NCBI GenBank assembly: GCA_024743095.1
Contig: JANSXF010000040.1
Coordinates: 1-38,421, forward strand
Source: Flavobacteriaceae bacterium
GTDB taxonomy: Bacteria > Bacteroidota > Bacteroidia > Flavobacteriales > Flavobacteriaceae
Reading direction: 5' to 3'
Length of the DNA: 38,421 bases
The notes under the pieces are model-generated. The model was not told the DNA's origin. It saw nothing but the letters and a program-made list of their open reading frames with translations, and searched no databases. The position numbers and the translations under genes were made by a program. Of this stretch, positions 25,639-34,167 are shown one piece after another. Each line of letters starts with the position of its first letter. Within the stretch, counting starts at the first letter, position 1.

Positions 25639-28407
25639 TTATTGATTTATATATTGGCGCAGTACATACTGTAATATGCCACCGTTGCGATAGTAGGCAA
25701 TTTCAATATCCGAATCCAATCGGACCGTTGCCTTGAACCTCACATGGGTTCCATTTTGTTTTTGGGCAATCACCTCAAGGTCTTTTAGAGGTTTCAGATC
25801 TTCCATTATACCGGTAATGGTGAAAATTTCATAACCATCGAGATTTAATTTTTTTGCTGTATCGCCCTGTTGGTATTGGATGGGCAAAACGCCCATGCCT
25901 ATTAGGTTGCTCCTGTGGATCCGTTCAAAACTTTCGGCCAATACACATTGGACCCCCAAAAGAAAAGTGCCCTTGGCCGCCCAATCCCTGGAAGAACCAC
26001 TACCATATTCCTTACCGGCCAGAACGACCAAGGGTGTTTGGTCTTGCTTGTATTTCATGGCGGCATCAAAGACCGTCAACACCTCACCTGTGTGCAGATA
26101 CCGGGTGTATCCCCCTTCTTGGTCCACAAGCCCGTTCTTGATACGGACATTGGCAAAGGTGCCCCGAACCATGACCGCATCATTGCCCCGACGGCTCCCA
26201 TAGGAATTGAAATCCCTTGGGCTTACCCCACAACTGACCAAATAACGGCCCGCTGCCGAATTTTCATCAAAGGAGCCCGCCGGGGAAATGTGGTCTGTGG
26301 TGATACTGTCCCCCAATACCAATAGGGCCCTTGCATTTTTGATGTCCAATGTTTCCGGTACCGCTGTTGGAAGGTCGTTGAAGAAGGGTGCCTCCTTGAT
26401 GTAGGTGGAACCCCCGTCCCAATGGTACAGTTCTCCGGTTGGGACCTCGAGGGCCTTCCAGCTCTTGTTGCCCGCAAAGATTTCCCCGTAGTTTTTGGCA
26501 AAGTCCCTAGGGGAAAGCACATCGGCCAAAATGGAATTGATCTCGGAATCCGTTGGCCAGATGTCCTTGAGATATACGGCTTGTCCGTTCCTATCATGGC
26601 TTATGGGCTCCTGGGTCAAATCAATATCGACTCTTCCCGCCAGGGCATAGGCGACCACCAGCATGGGGGACATTAGAAAGTTCATTTTTACCTGGGGGTG
26701 TACCCTGGCCTCAAAATTTCGATTGCCCGACAATACCGAGGCGGCCACCAATTGGTGTTGGTCGATCGCTTGGGCAATGGGAGGGGGCAAGGGCCCCGAA
26801 TTTCCAATGCATGAAGTACACCCATAACCGACCAAATGGAATTGTAGGGCCTCCAGATCCTTCATCAAATCCGCTCTTTCCAAATAATCGGTGACCACTT
26901 TGGAACCGGGGGCAAGGGAAGTCTTTACCCATGGCCTGACATCAATGCCCCGCTCCCGGGCCTTTTTGGCCACAAGGCCCGCCCCGATCATCACGTAGGG
27001 GTTGGAGGTGTTGGTGCAGGAGGTAATGGCCGCAATGACGACCGAACCATCCGCAAGCATGAACCCATCATTACCCTGGTCGATCCAAGCCGTTCTGAGC
27101 GCTTTCCTTTCCTTGGTGCCCAAATGCTCCGAACCGGAAGGAGGAGATTGGTGATCTTGTTTATGGGATAGGGATCCTAAGGTGGGCATTGTCCTATGGT
27201 CAGGGGATATATAATCCCTGTGATGGGATTGGGAGAGGAAATCTATAAACGTGGATTTTAGATTTTTCAGTAAGATTTTGTCCTGAGGTCTCTTGGGGCC
27301 CGCCACCGTGGGTTCTATGGTCGAGATGTCCAGCTCAAGGACCTTGGTATAGGCGATACGGTCCTCATGCTCCCTCCAGAGCATATTGGTCCTACAATAG
27401 GATTCCACCAATGCCAGTTGTTCTTCAGGACGATTGCTCGCCCTCATATATTCAATGGTCTTGTCATCAATGGGGAAGTAGGTGACGGTGCACCCAAATT
27501 CTGGCGACATATTGCCAATGGTGGCCCGATCCGGCACGGAAAGGTGATCCAATCCTGGGCCAAAGACTTCCACAAATTTTCCCACGACCCCCTCTTGCCT
27601 CAACAGGTTGGCCACGGTCAATACCAAATCGGTGGCCGTGGACCCCAAAGGAAGTCTGCCCTTGAGCCTAAGGCCAATGACCTCCGGCATGATAAAGTAA
27701 AGAGGTTGCCCCAATACGGCAGCCTCGGCCTCGATGCCCCCGACCCCCCAGGCCAATACACCGATTCCATTGACCATGGGTGTGTGACTATCCGTTCCGA
27801 CCAAGGTATCCGGAAAAAGTTCACCGTCCCTTTCAATGACACCTTTTGAGAAATATTCCAAATTGACTTGATGACAAATTCCCATTCCCGGGGGGACCAC
27901 CCTAAAATTGGAGAAGGATTTCTGTGCCCACTTCAAAAACGCATAGCGCTCTTGGTTCCGTTGGTATTCCTTTTCGATGTTTCGATCATAGGAATAGGCC
28001 GTGCCAAAAAAATCCACCTGGACGGAATGGTCAATGACCAGATCAACGGGGACCAAGGGATTGATCGTTTTCGGATCCTTGCCCTTTCGGGCCAACTCGG
28101 CACGTAACGATGCTATGTCGACGACCGCAGGAACACCGGTAAAGTCCTGCATCAATACCCGGGCCGGCTTAAAGGGAATATCCTTGTTGGAGGGTTTGGA
28201 CCCCCAATGCAAAAGGGTTTCAATATTTTCCTGGGTTACTGAGAACCCATCATGGTTCCGTAGGGCATTTTCCAATAGGATACGGATGGAAAATGGCAAT
28301 CGATCAATATCATGGCCCTGTTTTTTGAGTTCCCCAAGGCTATAATATCCATAATCTTTCCCATTTACCGTAATCTTCTTTTTTGTAATGTAAGGTGTAT
28401 TTGCCAT
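25639..28407 (-). CDS. acnA: Aconitate hydratase A (IRP1-like)
   Basis: The 922-residue enzyme converts citrate to isocitrate in the TCA cycle. The cluster cysteines are in SCTNTSNP and GYGCTSCIGNSGPL. Other marks are GVGGIEAEAAVLGQP, DSHTPMVNGIGV, SGNRNFEARVHP and KEYGSGSSRDWAAKG in the swivelling domain. Its length and order are those of AcnA/IRP1, not of AcnB or the shorter mitochondrial type. Its 4Fe-4S cluster is a known target of NO and superoxide, which fits the stress genes downstream and NO-related genes upstream. Nothing looks broken. Gap to cupin gene: 148 bp. Confidence 0.96.
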   Translation of the reverse strand: MANTPYITKKKITVNGKDYGYYSLGELKKQGHDIDRLPFSIRILLENALRNHDGFSVTQENIETLLHWGSKPSNKDIPFKPARVLMQDFTGVPAVVDIASLRAELARKGKDPKTINPLVPVDLVIDHSVQVDFFGTAYSYDRNIEKEYQRNQERYAFLKWAQKSFSNFRVVPPGMGICHQVNLEYFSKGVIERDGELFPDTLVGTDSHTPMVNGIGVLAWGVGGIEAEAAVLGQPLYFIMPEVIGLRLKGRLPLGSTATDLVLTVANLLRQEGVVGKFVEVFGPGLDHLSVPDRATIGNMSPEFGCTVTYFPIDDKTIEYMRASNRPEEQLALVESYCRTNMLWREHEDRIAYTKVLELDISTIEPTVAGPKRPQDKILLKNLKSTFIDFLSQSHHRDYISPDHRTMPTLGSLSHKQDHQSPPSGSEHLGTKERKALRTAWIDQGNDGFMLADGSVVIAAITSCTNTSNPYVMIGAGLVAKKARERGIDVRPWVKTSLAPGSKVVTDYLERADLMKDLEALQFHLVGYGCTSCIGNSGPLPPPIAQAIDQHQLVAASVLSGNRNFEARVHPQVKMNFLMSPMLVVAYALAGRVDIDLTQEPISHDRNGQAVYLKDIWPTDSEINSILADVLSPRDFAKNYGEIFAGNKSWKALEVPTGELYHWDGGSTYIKEAPFFNDLPTAVPETLDIKNARALLVLGDSITTDHISPAGSFDENSAAGRYLVSCGVSPRDFNSYGSRRGNDAVMVRGTFANVRIKNGLVDQEGGYTRYLHTGEVLTVFDAAMKYKQDQTPLVVLAGKEYGSGSSRDWAAKGTFLLGVQCVLAESFERIHRSNLIGMGVLPIQYQQGDTAKKLNLDGYEIFTITGIMEDLKPLKDLEVIAQKQNGTHVRFKATVRLDSDIEIAYYRNGGILQYVLRQYINQ

Positions 28408-28555
28408 CGGTTCATCTTTTTTTGTTCCTGTTTATATCATATCCATCTTTCAGTAAGGTAAGAAAATGTCCTTGCCCCTTAAAAGTAAAATGCCCCATAT
28501 TGGGAAACCACCGCGCCTATCCTATCCGACCGTTGTTCCAGTGCTTTATTTCTGG

Positions 28556-28849
28556 TCAGATAAATTGGATTTCAGCATTCACGGGCATGGTGACAACAGC
28601 CTTAAATTCTTTCAATACGGTGAGGGTATGTTCCTTTTTTGCTGGGATGATGAACACACTGTCCTTTCCCAGTTTATGTTCGCCATCACACATTTTTAAA
28701 AGGGCCTCCCCCTTTTTGACCATTACCACTGCTTCCCCGGTACTATGGTGATGGGGCATTACCATGCCCGGTAACCCTACGACTTCCAAAACCTTGTAGG
28801 TCTTACCTTTGACCATAACCTGTAATCGGGGCCTGTTCATTGTTTCCAT
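28556..28849 (-). CDS. Small cupin-domain protein
   Basis: The 97-residue protein is a single cupin barrel. The first motif is GLPGMVMPHHHSTGEAVVMV, with two or three His as metal ligands plus a Glu. The second motif around IIPAKKEHTL keeps one His. The function is unknown, and small cupins act as metal-dependent oxygenases, isomerases or sensors. I use the ATG at 28847-28849, 2 bp after the TDO stop, so it is coupled to the TDO gene. It may act on a tryptophan product or support the TDO step; this is inference. Confidence 0.82.
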   Translation of the reverse strand: METMNRPRLQVMVKGKTYKVLEVVGLPGMVMPHHHSTGEAVVMVKKGEALLKMCDGEHKLGKDSVFIIPAKKEHTLTVLKEFKAVVTMPVNAEIQFI

Positions 28850-28851
28850 AA

Positions 28852-29763
28852 TCAACTACTTTTTGTTTCTCCCCACTGTTCTTTTTCACTTTCAGTCCAT
28901 AGCGCTGGGAAGAATTTGCGCTGTTGGTGTCTCGGATGTAGATACTTTTTCCACTGGGAACCCCCAGTGGCAGTTTTCTTTCCGTCATTACTTTCCAAAT
29001 AATGGGCGGCCGTCCTTAGGTGTACCAAGGGCCACTCCACATTGTAGAGATGGTCGAATTCCTTGAGGACATCCAAAAGTAGGGTTGATGGGTGCTGTAT
29101 GCCCTCTAGTTTATCCTGTAAGGTCTGCCCCCGTACCTTTTTGGCCAAAACCATGAAATCCTCAAGGTATCTTTCCTCGAACCGTGCCAAGGTCAAGGTC
29201 TTTTTGCCCGTATTGCGATCATACCCGGCATCCCTCCAATAGATATGGTCAAAATAATCCTGTATGGATGGGTCTTTGGGGAGCCTTTTCCTACCTTCCG
29301 CATTTATGAGGTTTTCCAAAGGGGTACAAAGGAGCTCGATGTATCGGAACTGGGCGCTCTGAAAACCACTGGCAGGGGTCAGTGTCTTACGAAATTCCTG
29401 GTATTCCCCATAATCCATCCCATCCTTCATAATAGCAAAGGAATCGATTAGCATTTTGGTGTAGCGTATGCAGCGTTTGATCTTTGTGACCATCTGGTCC
29501 CCATCAACCCCCTCCCTGTATACAAGCTGCTCCAGTTCATGCCGCATCATTTTCAATAGGAGTTCGGTAACTTGGTGATACAGGATGAAGATGGTTTCAT
29601 CCTTGAACGGGGTTCGGGGCCTTTGAAGGCTCAGCAAGGTATCGACCCCTATATAATCCCAATAGGTAATGGGTTCTGCATGAAGTAGCCCCTGCAGATA
29701 GGTTTCCGGGTTCTCACCCATTTCTTGGTACTTGTCAATGATCTGATCAATCGTATCGGACAT
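28852..29763 (-). CDS. Tryptophan 2,3-dioxygenase family protein
   Basis: The 303-residue haem protein resembles TDO, which opens the indole ring of tryptophan with O2. The distal region FILYHQVTELLLKMMRHELE and the proximal haem-ligand region WPLVHLRTAAHYLES are clear. The family-typical TPASGFQSAQFRYIELL is also present. Its position is unusual: 3 bp after a membrane-protein gene in an oxidase/haemoglobin operon, and followed by a cupin instead of kynurenine-pathway genes. No kynureninase or formamidase is in the window. The activity on tryptophan is likely but untested. Confidence 0.9.
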   Translation of the reverse strand: MSDTIDQIIDKYQEMGENPETYLQGLLHAEPITYWDYIGVDTLLSLQRPRTPFKDETIFILYHQVTELLLKMMRHELEQLVYREGVDGDQMVTKIKRCIRYTKMLIDSFAIMKDGMDYGEYQEFRKTLTPASGFQSAQFRYIELLCTPLENLINAEGRKRLPKDPSIQDYFDHIYWRDAGYDRNTGKKTLTLARFEERYLEDFMVLAKKVRGQTLQDKLEGIQHPSTLLLDVLKEFDHLYNVEWPLVHLRTAAHYLESNDGKKTATGGSQWKKYLHPRHQQRKFFPALWTESEKEQWGETKSS

Positions 29764-29766
29764 ATG

Positions 29767-30219
29767 CTATCTTTTAAAAAGTTTGGTCCCCAATAGGGAC
29801 AGGCAGACCACCTTACAGATTTCCATACCCTCATAATACAGATGCAGGTATGAATTTTCAGGCTCCTGTCCTTGGAGCAATAGTTCCACCCGGACATTCA
29901 ACGCCGGTAACAGCCAAACGGTCTGGAGGACCAATAAGGTCAACGGTAGGGCGTATAGAATGGTTCTGGGTGAAGAAAAATGGGCCTTGCCCACTACAAA
30001 ATTGCCCAGTATGATAAGGGCAAGTACCCATTCCACTTTGTTCAGGGCACTGAACACCAAGCGGCCTATGCCCAATCCAAGGGGTACCGTTATGCCGGGG
30101 GCCTGGAACTTGAGCCAAGCCTCCATAAAACTGATGGCCCCGATAAAACCTATCCAAAGAAAGGAAGTGGCCAATGCAATGGGATATCGTACATGTGTCC
30201 TCATCTCATCTATTTTCAT
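29767..30219 (-). CDS. Four-helix membrane protein of unknown function
   Basis: The protein of 150 residues has four predicted transmembrane helices. The first carries FLWIGFIGAISFMEAWLKFQ, followed by the conserved-looking GITVPLGLGIGRLVFSALN. The start is the ATG at 30217-30219, because the upstream in-frame ATG lies deep in the globin gene and adds a basic, poor leader. It overlaps the globin stop by 14 bp and ends 3 bp before the TDO gene. It has the general look of DUF4149/TMEM205-type proteins. The role is unknown, possibly tied to the oxidase or haem handling. Confidence 0.75.
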   Translation of the reverse strand: MKIDEMRTHVRYPIALATSFLWIGFIGAISFMEAWLKFQAPGITVPLGLGIGRLVFSALNKVEWVLALIILGNFVVGKAHFSSPRTILYALPLTLLVLQTVWLLPALNVRVELLLQGQEPENSYLHLYYEGMEICKVVCLSLLGTKLFKR

Positions 30220-30589
30220 AAAGGTTGGAGCAGGCCACAATGTTGTGATGGAACGTTTCCGCCATTTTAGCGACCTGTATTTTGAATTCCTCGGTTTTTT
30301 GGCCTTCAAACAATTGATCCAAGGTCCCCTGGAACAATGTTACCCAGTGATCAAAATAATCCTTTCCATGGGGAAGATCCACATGGGGCAAAAAAGGATT
30401 GCCGAAATATAAGGGATCATCGAGCAGTATGGAGTGCCAGAATCTGTACATTTTGTTCAAATGACCGGGCCAATCCCCCTGCAATGCCTCTTCGAACACG
30501 GGACCTAAAAGATCATCGTTACGCACCCGGTCATAAAAGACATCCACGAGAAGTTCAACATCATCCATTGGCCGTATATCACATTTCAT
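30206..30589 (-). CDS. Group III truncated haemoglobin (second copy)
   Basis: The 127-residue globin shares the group III layout with the copy at 22726-23118: VELLVDVFYDRVRNDDLLGP, the RFWHSILLDDP E-helix region, LPHVDLPHGKDYFDHWVTLF with the proximal His, and a C-terminal ETFHHNIVA helix. Its start overlaps the stop of the upstream membrane subunit by 1 bp (TGATG), so it is coupled to the oxidase genes. A role in NO or O2 delivery to, or protection of, the oxidase is an inference. Two copies in one transcription unit are uncommon. Confidence 0.92.
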   Translation of the reverse strand: MKCDIRPMDDVELLVDVFYDRVRNDDLLGPVFEEALQGDWPGHLNKMYRFWHSILLDDPLYFGNPFLPHVDLPHGKDYFDHWVTLFQGTLDQLFEGQKTEEFKIQVAKMAETFHHNIVACSNLYENR

Positions 30590-31011
30590 CAGAAAAAGGA
30601 TTTGTAGAGTTCAGGATTCCAGTACATGATGGCATAGAAAAGGGCAAAACCAACAAAGATGACCAGAAGGGCCCATACCCAAGCCGGAATGGCCTTTGGG
30701 GTTTCCGATCCACGGATGACGAAGGAATCGTTCGTCTCACTACCATAGGCATTTATGGTAATGGAAACCAAGGTATCGACCACTTCGTTATCCTTCAGGC
30801 CAACAACGGCAATTTCAGGGCCGTTTCGTACCTCAAAGGGAATGGTCCGTATCCCCTCCACATTGTTGGATGATCGGGCCACAATGCGCAGACTGTGTTT
30901 CCCATCGGGTATCTTGGTGGTATCCAGAACAAATTTTACGGGAGGGGAAAACTCGGCAAATGGTCTGGGTTCCGCGTCCAAATAAACCTTAATGATCCTA
31001 TTGTCCTCCAT
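30589..31011 (-). CDS. Ig-like membrane-anchored oxidase accessory protein
   Basis: The 140-residue protein has a soluble N-terminal beta domain (YLDAEPRPFAEFSPPVKF, IPDGKHSLRIVARSS), probably Ig-like. It ends in one C-terminal membrane helix, IPAWVWALLVIFVGFALFY. There is no haem motif. The helix and its flanks vaguely resemble the N-terminal anchor of CcoP, but this likeness is weak. The start overlaps the preceding small subunit by 14 bp. It is probably a structural or assembly subunit of the oxidase encoded upstream. Confidence 0.7.
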   Translation of the reverse strand: MEDNRIIKVYLDAEPRPFAEFSPPVKFVLDTTKIPDGKHSLRIVARSSNNVEGIRTIPFEVRNGPEIAVVGLKDNEVVDTLVSITINAYGSETNDSFVIRGSETPKAIPAWVWALLVIFVGFALFYAIMYWNPELYKSFF

Positions 31012-31285
31012 GTTCCCTCAAATTATGGTCCCAGACAATGTTCTTGATATGGTCAGGTTCATGCTCCCGGGGCCGTACCAAGAACTTGATACTGAAAAAT
31101 AAGGTGACGATCACCAATAGGATGGCGGACCATGTTATAATGTAATCCATATTGCCAGTAGGTCCCTGGCCATGTGTAATGTTCTCAAAACCTTTGGGCT
31201 GATTTTTTTTGCATAGGTCACATGCCCATGCGACCTGATGGCCCAGACCAAAAAGTATACTGTAAATGGGAATCAATCGTTTCAT
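30998..31285 (-). CDS. Small single-helix membrane protein with CxxC
   Basis: The 95-residue protein has an N-terminal signal or anchor, a periplasmic CxxC (ACDLCKKNQ), and one strong membrane helix (WSAILLVIVTLFFSIKFLV), then a charged tail with several His. The CxxC lacks the following His of a haem site. It starts 3 bp after the stop of subunit II. It is likely a small subunit or assembly factor of the oxidase. The CxxC might serve in copper transfer, but this is inferred. Confidence 0.7.
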   Translation of the reverse strand: MKRLIPIYSILFGLGHQVAWACDLCKKNQPKGFENITHGQGPTGNMDYIITWSAILLVIVTLFFSIKFLVRPREHEPDHIKNIVWDHNLREHGGQ

Positions 31286-31288
31286 TTC

Positions 31289-32302
31289 CTAAGGGTTTAG
31301 ATCTTTGTTTATGTATTCACGTATCTTACGTACATCTTCTTCGGTTACCTTGGATCCGGTATTGCCCCAACTGGTCCGTTCATGGGTCGCAATGGCCGCG
31401 ATCTCAGCATCGGAAAGCTGATCGGCAAAGGCCTGCATGGTCGCAAATTCCGAACGTGCATCATAGCCCTGCAAGATGATCTTGATCATCAGCTCAGGGT
31501 CCTTGTCATTGACAATCTCACTTCCAGCCAAGGGAGGGAATGCGCCTGCTACTCCCTTGCCATTGTCCTGATGGCAAACCGCACAGGTCTGCAAATACAG
31601 ATTTTCACCGTTCAGGGAGTTGGTATCGTTGCCCTCCGGTGTATCGGACATTTGTTTGGATTCCAGAGCCGGGATGAACTTTTCTTCTCGGCCATCCGGC
31701 AAGCTCGTCTGTTGCAGTGATTGAAGGTAGGCTACCAATTGTAAAGCTTCCTCCTTGGCAATAACGATCTTGCCCGGGGGTGGGGCGAAGGCATCCGGAA
31801 GATTGACCACCTTTTCATCACCAGTGACGGCATTGGAATCCATTATTTCAAACAGCCATGGATACGAAGGCATGATCGATTGTCCAACGACCGAACGTGG
31901 ATTGTACAAGTGGAGCAAGTGCCAATCAATGCTTGGCTGGCGTTTGCCGATATTGGTCAGATCCGGGCCAGTACGTTCACTGCCCAAAAGGGAAGGGGAT
32001 TGCCGCCAAACACCCATGCGTTCCTTGCTGTAATAATAATCGGAGGGGATGGAGGGACGGTCTCCCCACATATTGTCCATTTCAATATTGCGCACCTGTT
32101 GGGTATGGCAGGAGACACAGCCTTCCCGAATGTAGATATTCAATCCCTCCCTTTCATTTTCTGTCATTGCGGGTTGCTGTGGCAAGGGTTGTACATCCTG
32201 CATTTGATAAGCAGGGAACACCGCGACAATAAAACTTAGGGTTACAAATCCCACCAGGGCTGCTATGACCAGTACTTTATGATTTTTATGAAAATCGAAC
32301 AT
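31289..32302 (-). CDS. cbb3-like oxidase subunit II fused to a cytochrome c domain
   Basis: The 337-residue protein has an N-terminal membrane anchor and a CcoO/FixO-type domain with haem motif CVSCH. It contains the signature SERTGPDLTNIGKR and HLYNPRSVVGQSIMPSYPWL. A C-terminal class I cytochrome c domain has haem motif CAVCH and AFPPLAGSEIV. This fusion replaces the separate CcoP subunit. The C-terminal domain closely resembles the cytochrome domain fused to NirK (both share QTCxxCHQ, then AFPPLA, and TSWGN or NSWGN near the end). Subunit I lies 11 bp upstream. Confidence 0.9.
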   Translation of the reverse strand: MFDFHKNHKVLVIAALVGFVTLSFIVAVFPAYQMQDVQPLPQQPAMTENEREGLNIYIREGCVSCHTQQVRNIEMDNMWGDRPSIPSDYYYSKERMGVWRQSPSLLGSERTGPDLTNIGKRQPSIDWHLLHLYNPRSVVGQSIMPSYPWLFEIMDSNAVTGDEKVVNLPDAFAPPPGKIVIAKEEALQLVAYLQSLQQTSLPDGREEKFIPALESKQMSDTPEGNDTNSLNGENLYLQTCAVCHQDNGKGVAGAFPPLAGSEIVNDKDPELMIKIILQGYDARSEFATMQAFADQLSDAEIAAIATHERTSWGNTGSKVTEEDVRKIREYINKDLNP

Positions 32303-32313
32303 AATATTTTGAC

Positions 32314-34119
32314 TTAATTGTTAACCTGTCCCACTTGGGATACACGCATAGGTTCAACAGACTTCCTTTTGTTTACCATGATGTAAAAGTTATAGGCAAA
32401 GACCAGATGTGAGGTGAACATCAACGACCCACCGATGGCACGCCATAACCAATAGGGTTTCATCAATATGACGGAATTCAGAAATGCATTGCCCTCAATC
32501 CAGCTCAACCCCTTGTAGGTCCCGCCCACCATTAGGGACACCATGTAGGCAAAGAGTCCTATAAAGGCCATCCAGAAATGTGCCCCTACCAGGACCTGTG
32601 GTGGTTCCTTGCCGGTAAGCTTGGGCAAGATCGTATAGATACAGGCCCAAAGGATGAACGTGATAATGCCATACATGGTCATATGTGAATGGGCCACATT
32701 GAAATCAGTAAAGTGCCACACATAATTGGTAAACCTGAACGCTTGTACACTACCTTGGGTGGAACCGACAAAATAAAAGATGACCCCCACCAGGAAGAAG
32801 GGAAGGACATAACTCTTTGATATATGGCTCCAACTTCCCCTCATGGTCATCAGAAAATTCGTTGTACCGGCCACCACGGGAATGAACATACCCGCACTGA
32901 AGACAATCGCAGTGGTCTGCAACCACCAGGGGAGGGGACTGAATACGAAGTGGTGGGTGCCGATCATGGTATAGAACAGCATTTGGGTCCAAAACGCCAA
33001 TACCCCCAAGGAATAGGAATAAATGGGCTTGTTCAACGAAGAGGGCAGGTAATAATAGATCAATCCCAAGGTAAAGGTCATAAACCACATCCCCACCCCT
33101 TGGTGCATATAATATCCCTGTATGACGGTCTCGCCCAAGCCATCGGAGAAAAAGGGCATATAGCCGATAATGGCCAATACCGTGGTCCATATCAATGCGG
33201 CCAACATGTACCAATTGGATACATAGATATCTGCAATTTTCCGGGAGGCAATAGTTTTGTAGAAGTTCCAAAATGTAATGACCAGGCCAATGGCAAAGAG
33301 CAGCATTACAGGCCAAGTGTATTCCCGGTACTCGCCACCGCCATTGTTGATACCCGACATTAGGGAAAGGGTGCCCAGTAACACAGCGAGATTGATCAAG
33401 CGCCAAGTCCACCATGCACTTCCATAACTATGGATCTTGGCATTGGAGGTGCGGGCGATCACAAAATAGCCAAGGCCGATCATGGCCAAGGAGGCCCACC
33501 CCCAAAATACTGCGTTCGTATGGACAGGGCGTAACCTGCCAAAGGATAGCCAAGAAAAATGATCCATTTCCGGCCACAAGAACTTCATTCCCACGTATTG
33601 GCCCACCAAAGTCCCAAATACCAACCAGAACACGGACGCCCCCAAATAATAGGTAACGATCTTTTTGAGTGCATCTGGCGTTTCGATGCCCAGAGGTGTT
33701 TTTTTCTTTTCGTCGAACAGGGGATTTTCGGGTTCATGGGTCACCCGACCTATCAGGCCCTTTTCATCCACCGCTCCCTGGTCACTACCAAGTTCTGTGC
33801 CTTTCAGTCGATACTTCAATCCACTTTTACGTTGTTGGAGGATAATATCGATATCTTCCTCCTGGAGTGCCAATAGCTCTTCGTTGAAGGCAAGGTTCTT
33901 CTTTTCGATCTGTCGATGTTTCAACAGCTTTACATAGGAGTTGAGCCTCGCCATGAAAATGAGGACCGCAATAAAAATAACAATGAAGACCAGGACCAAA
34001 GTGCCTATTATTCCAGGACTCGTTATCCAATTTTCCGAATTCACCGTTGTAGTTTGTGCCACCGCTGTAAGGGGTAGAAAAAAGAGTGATAAAATAAAGA
34101 TCTGCCTACTATAATCCAT
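32314..34119 (-). CDS. cbb3-like haem-copper oxidase subunit I with N-terminal extension
   Basis: The 601-residue form (ATG at 34117-34119) starts with a signal-like helix, a second helix, and a roughly 90-residue soluble loop before the usual CcoN core (from about 150). Haem and copper ligands are H200, H339, H389, H390, H477 and H479. The helix VII Tyr of cbb3 oxidases is kept at the expected spacing (Y383, six before H389). The Glu in the cbb3 segment TFEGPM is replaced by Gln (Q455 in STQGSV). The Gly at H339+4 rather than Glu argues against a standard cNOR. It probably reduces O2 and may also handle NO. No ccoGHIS genes are in the window. Confidence 0.88.
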   Translation of the reverse strand: MDYSRQIFILSLFFLPLTAVAQTTTVNSENWITSPGIIGTLVLVFIVIFIAVLIFMARLNSYVKLLKHRQIEKKNLAFNEELLALQEEDIDIILQQRKSGLKYRLKGTELGSDQGAVDEKGLIGRVTHEPENPLFDEKKKTPLGIETPDALKKIVTYYLGASVFWLVFGTLVGQYVGMKFLWPEMDHFSWLSFGRLRPVHTNAVFWGWASLAMIGLGYFVIARTSNAKIHSYGSAWWTWRLINLAVLLGTLSLMSGINNGGGEYREYTWPVMLLFAIGLVITFWNFYKTIASRKIADIYVSNWYMLAALIWTTVLAIIGYMPFFSDGLGETVIQGYYMHQGVGMWFMTFTLGLIYYYLPSSLNKPIYSYSLGVLAFWTQMLFYTMIGTHHFVFSPLPWWLQTTAIVFSAGMFIPVVAGTTNFLMTMRGSWSHISKSYVLPFFLVGVIFYFVGSTQGSVQAFRFTNYVWHFTDFNVAHSHMTMYGIITFILWACIYTILPKLTGKEPPQVLVGAHFWMAFIGLFAYMVSLMVGGTYKGLSWIEGNAFLNSVILMKPYWLWRAIGGSLMFTSHLVFAYNFYIMVNKRKSVEPMRVSQVGQVNN

Positions 34120-34134
34120 TGTACATCTTAAATA

Positions 34135-34148
34135 GGACAAATTTGTCC
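34135..34148. promoter_or_regulatory. Palindromic operator candidate before the oxidase gene
   Basis: GGACAAATTTGTCC is a perfect 14-bp palindrome located 15 bp upstream of the oxidase subunit I start. A similar element (GGACAAAAATGTCT) occurs at 34530-34543. The distances suit control of this operon by a dimeric regulator. No matching regulator is encoded here. Confidence 0.55.
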
Positions 34149-34167
34149 GTTTTTTGTTTAATTTTTT

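Noticed and set aside
32314..34119. Calling subunit I a classical nitric oxide reductase (NorB)
   Set aside because: The Glu expected four residues after the first Cu ligand is Gly (G343) and the cbb3-type Tyr (Y383) is kept, so an O2-reductase-like site is better supported.
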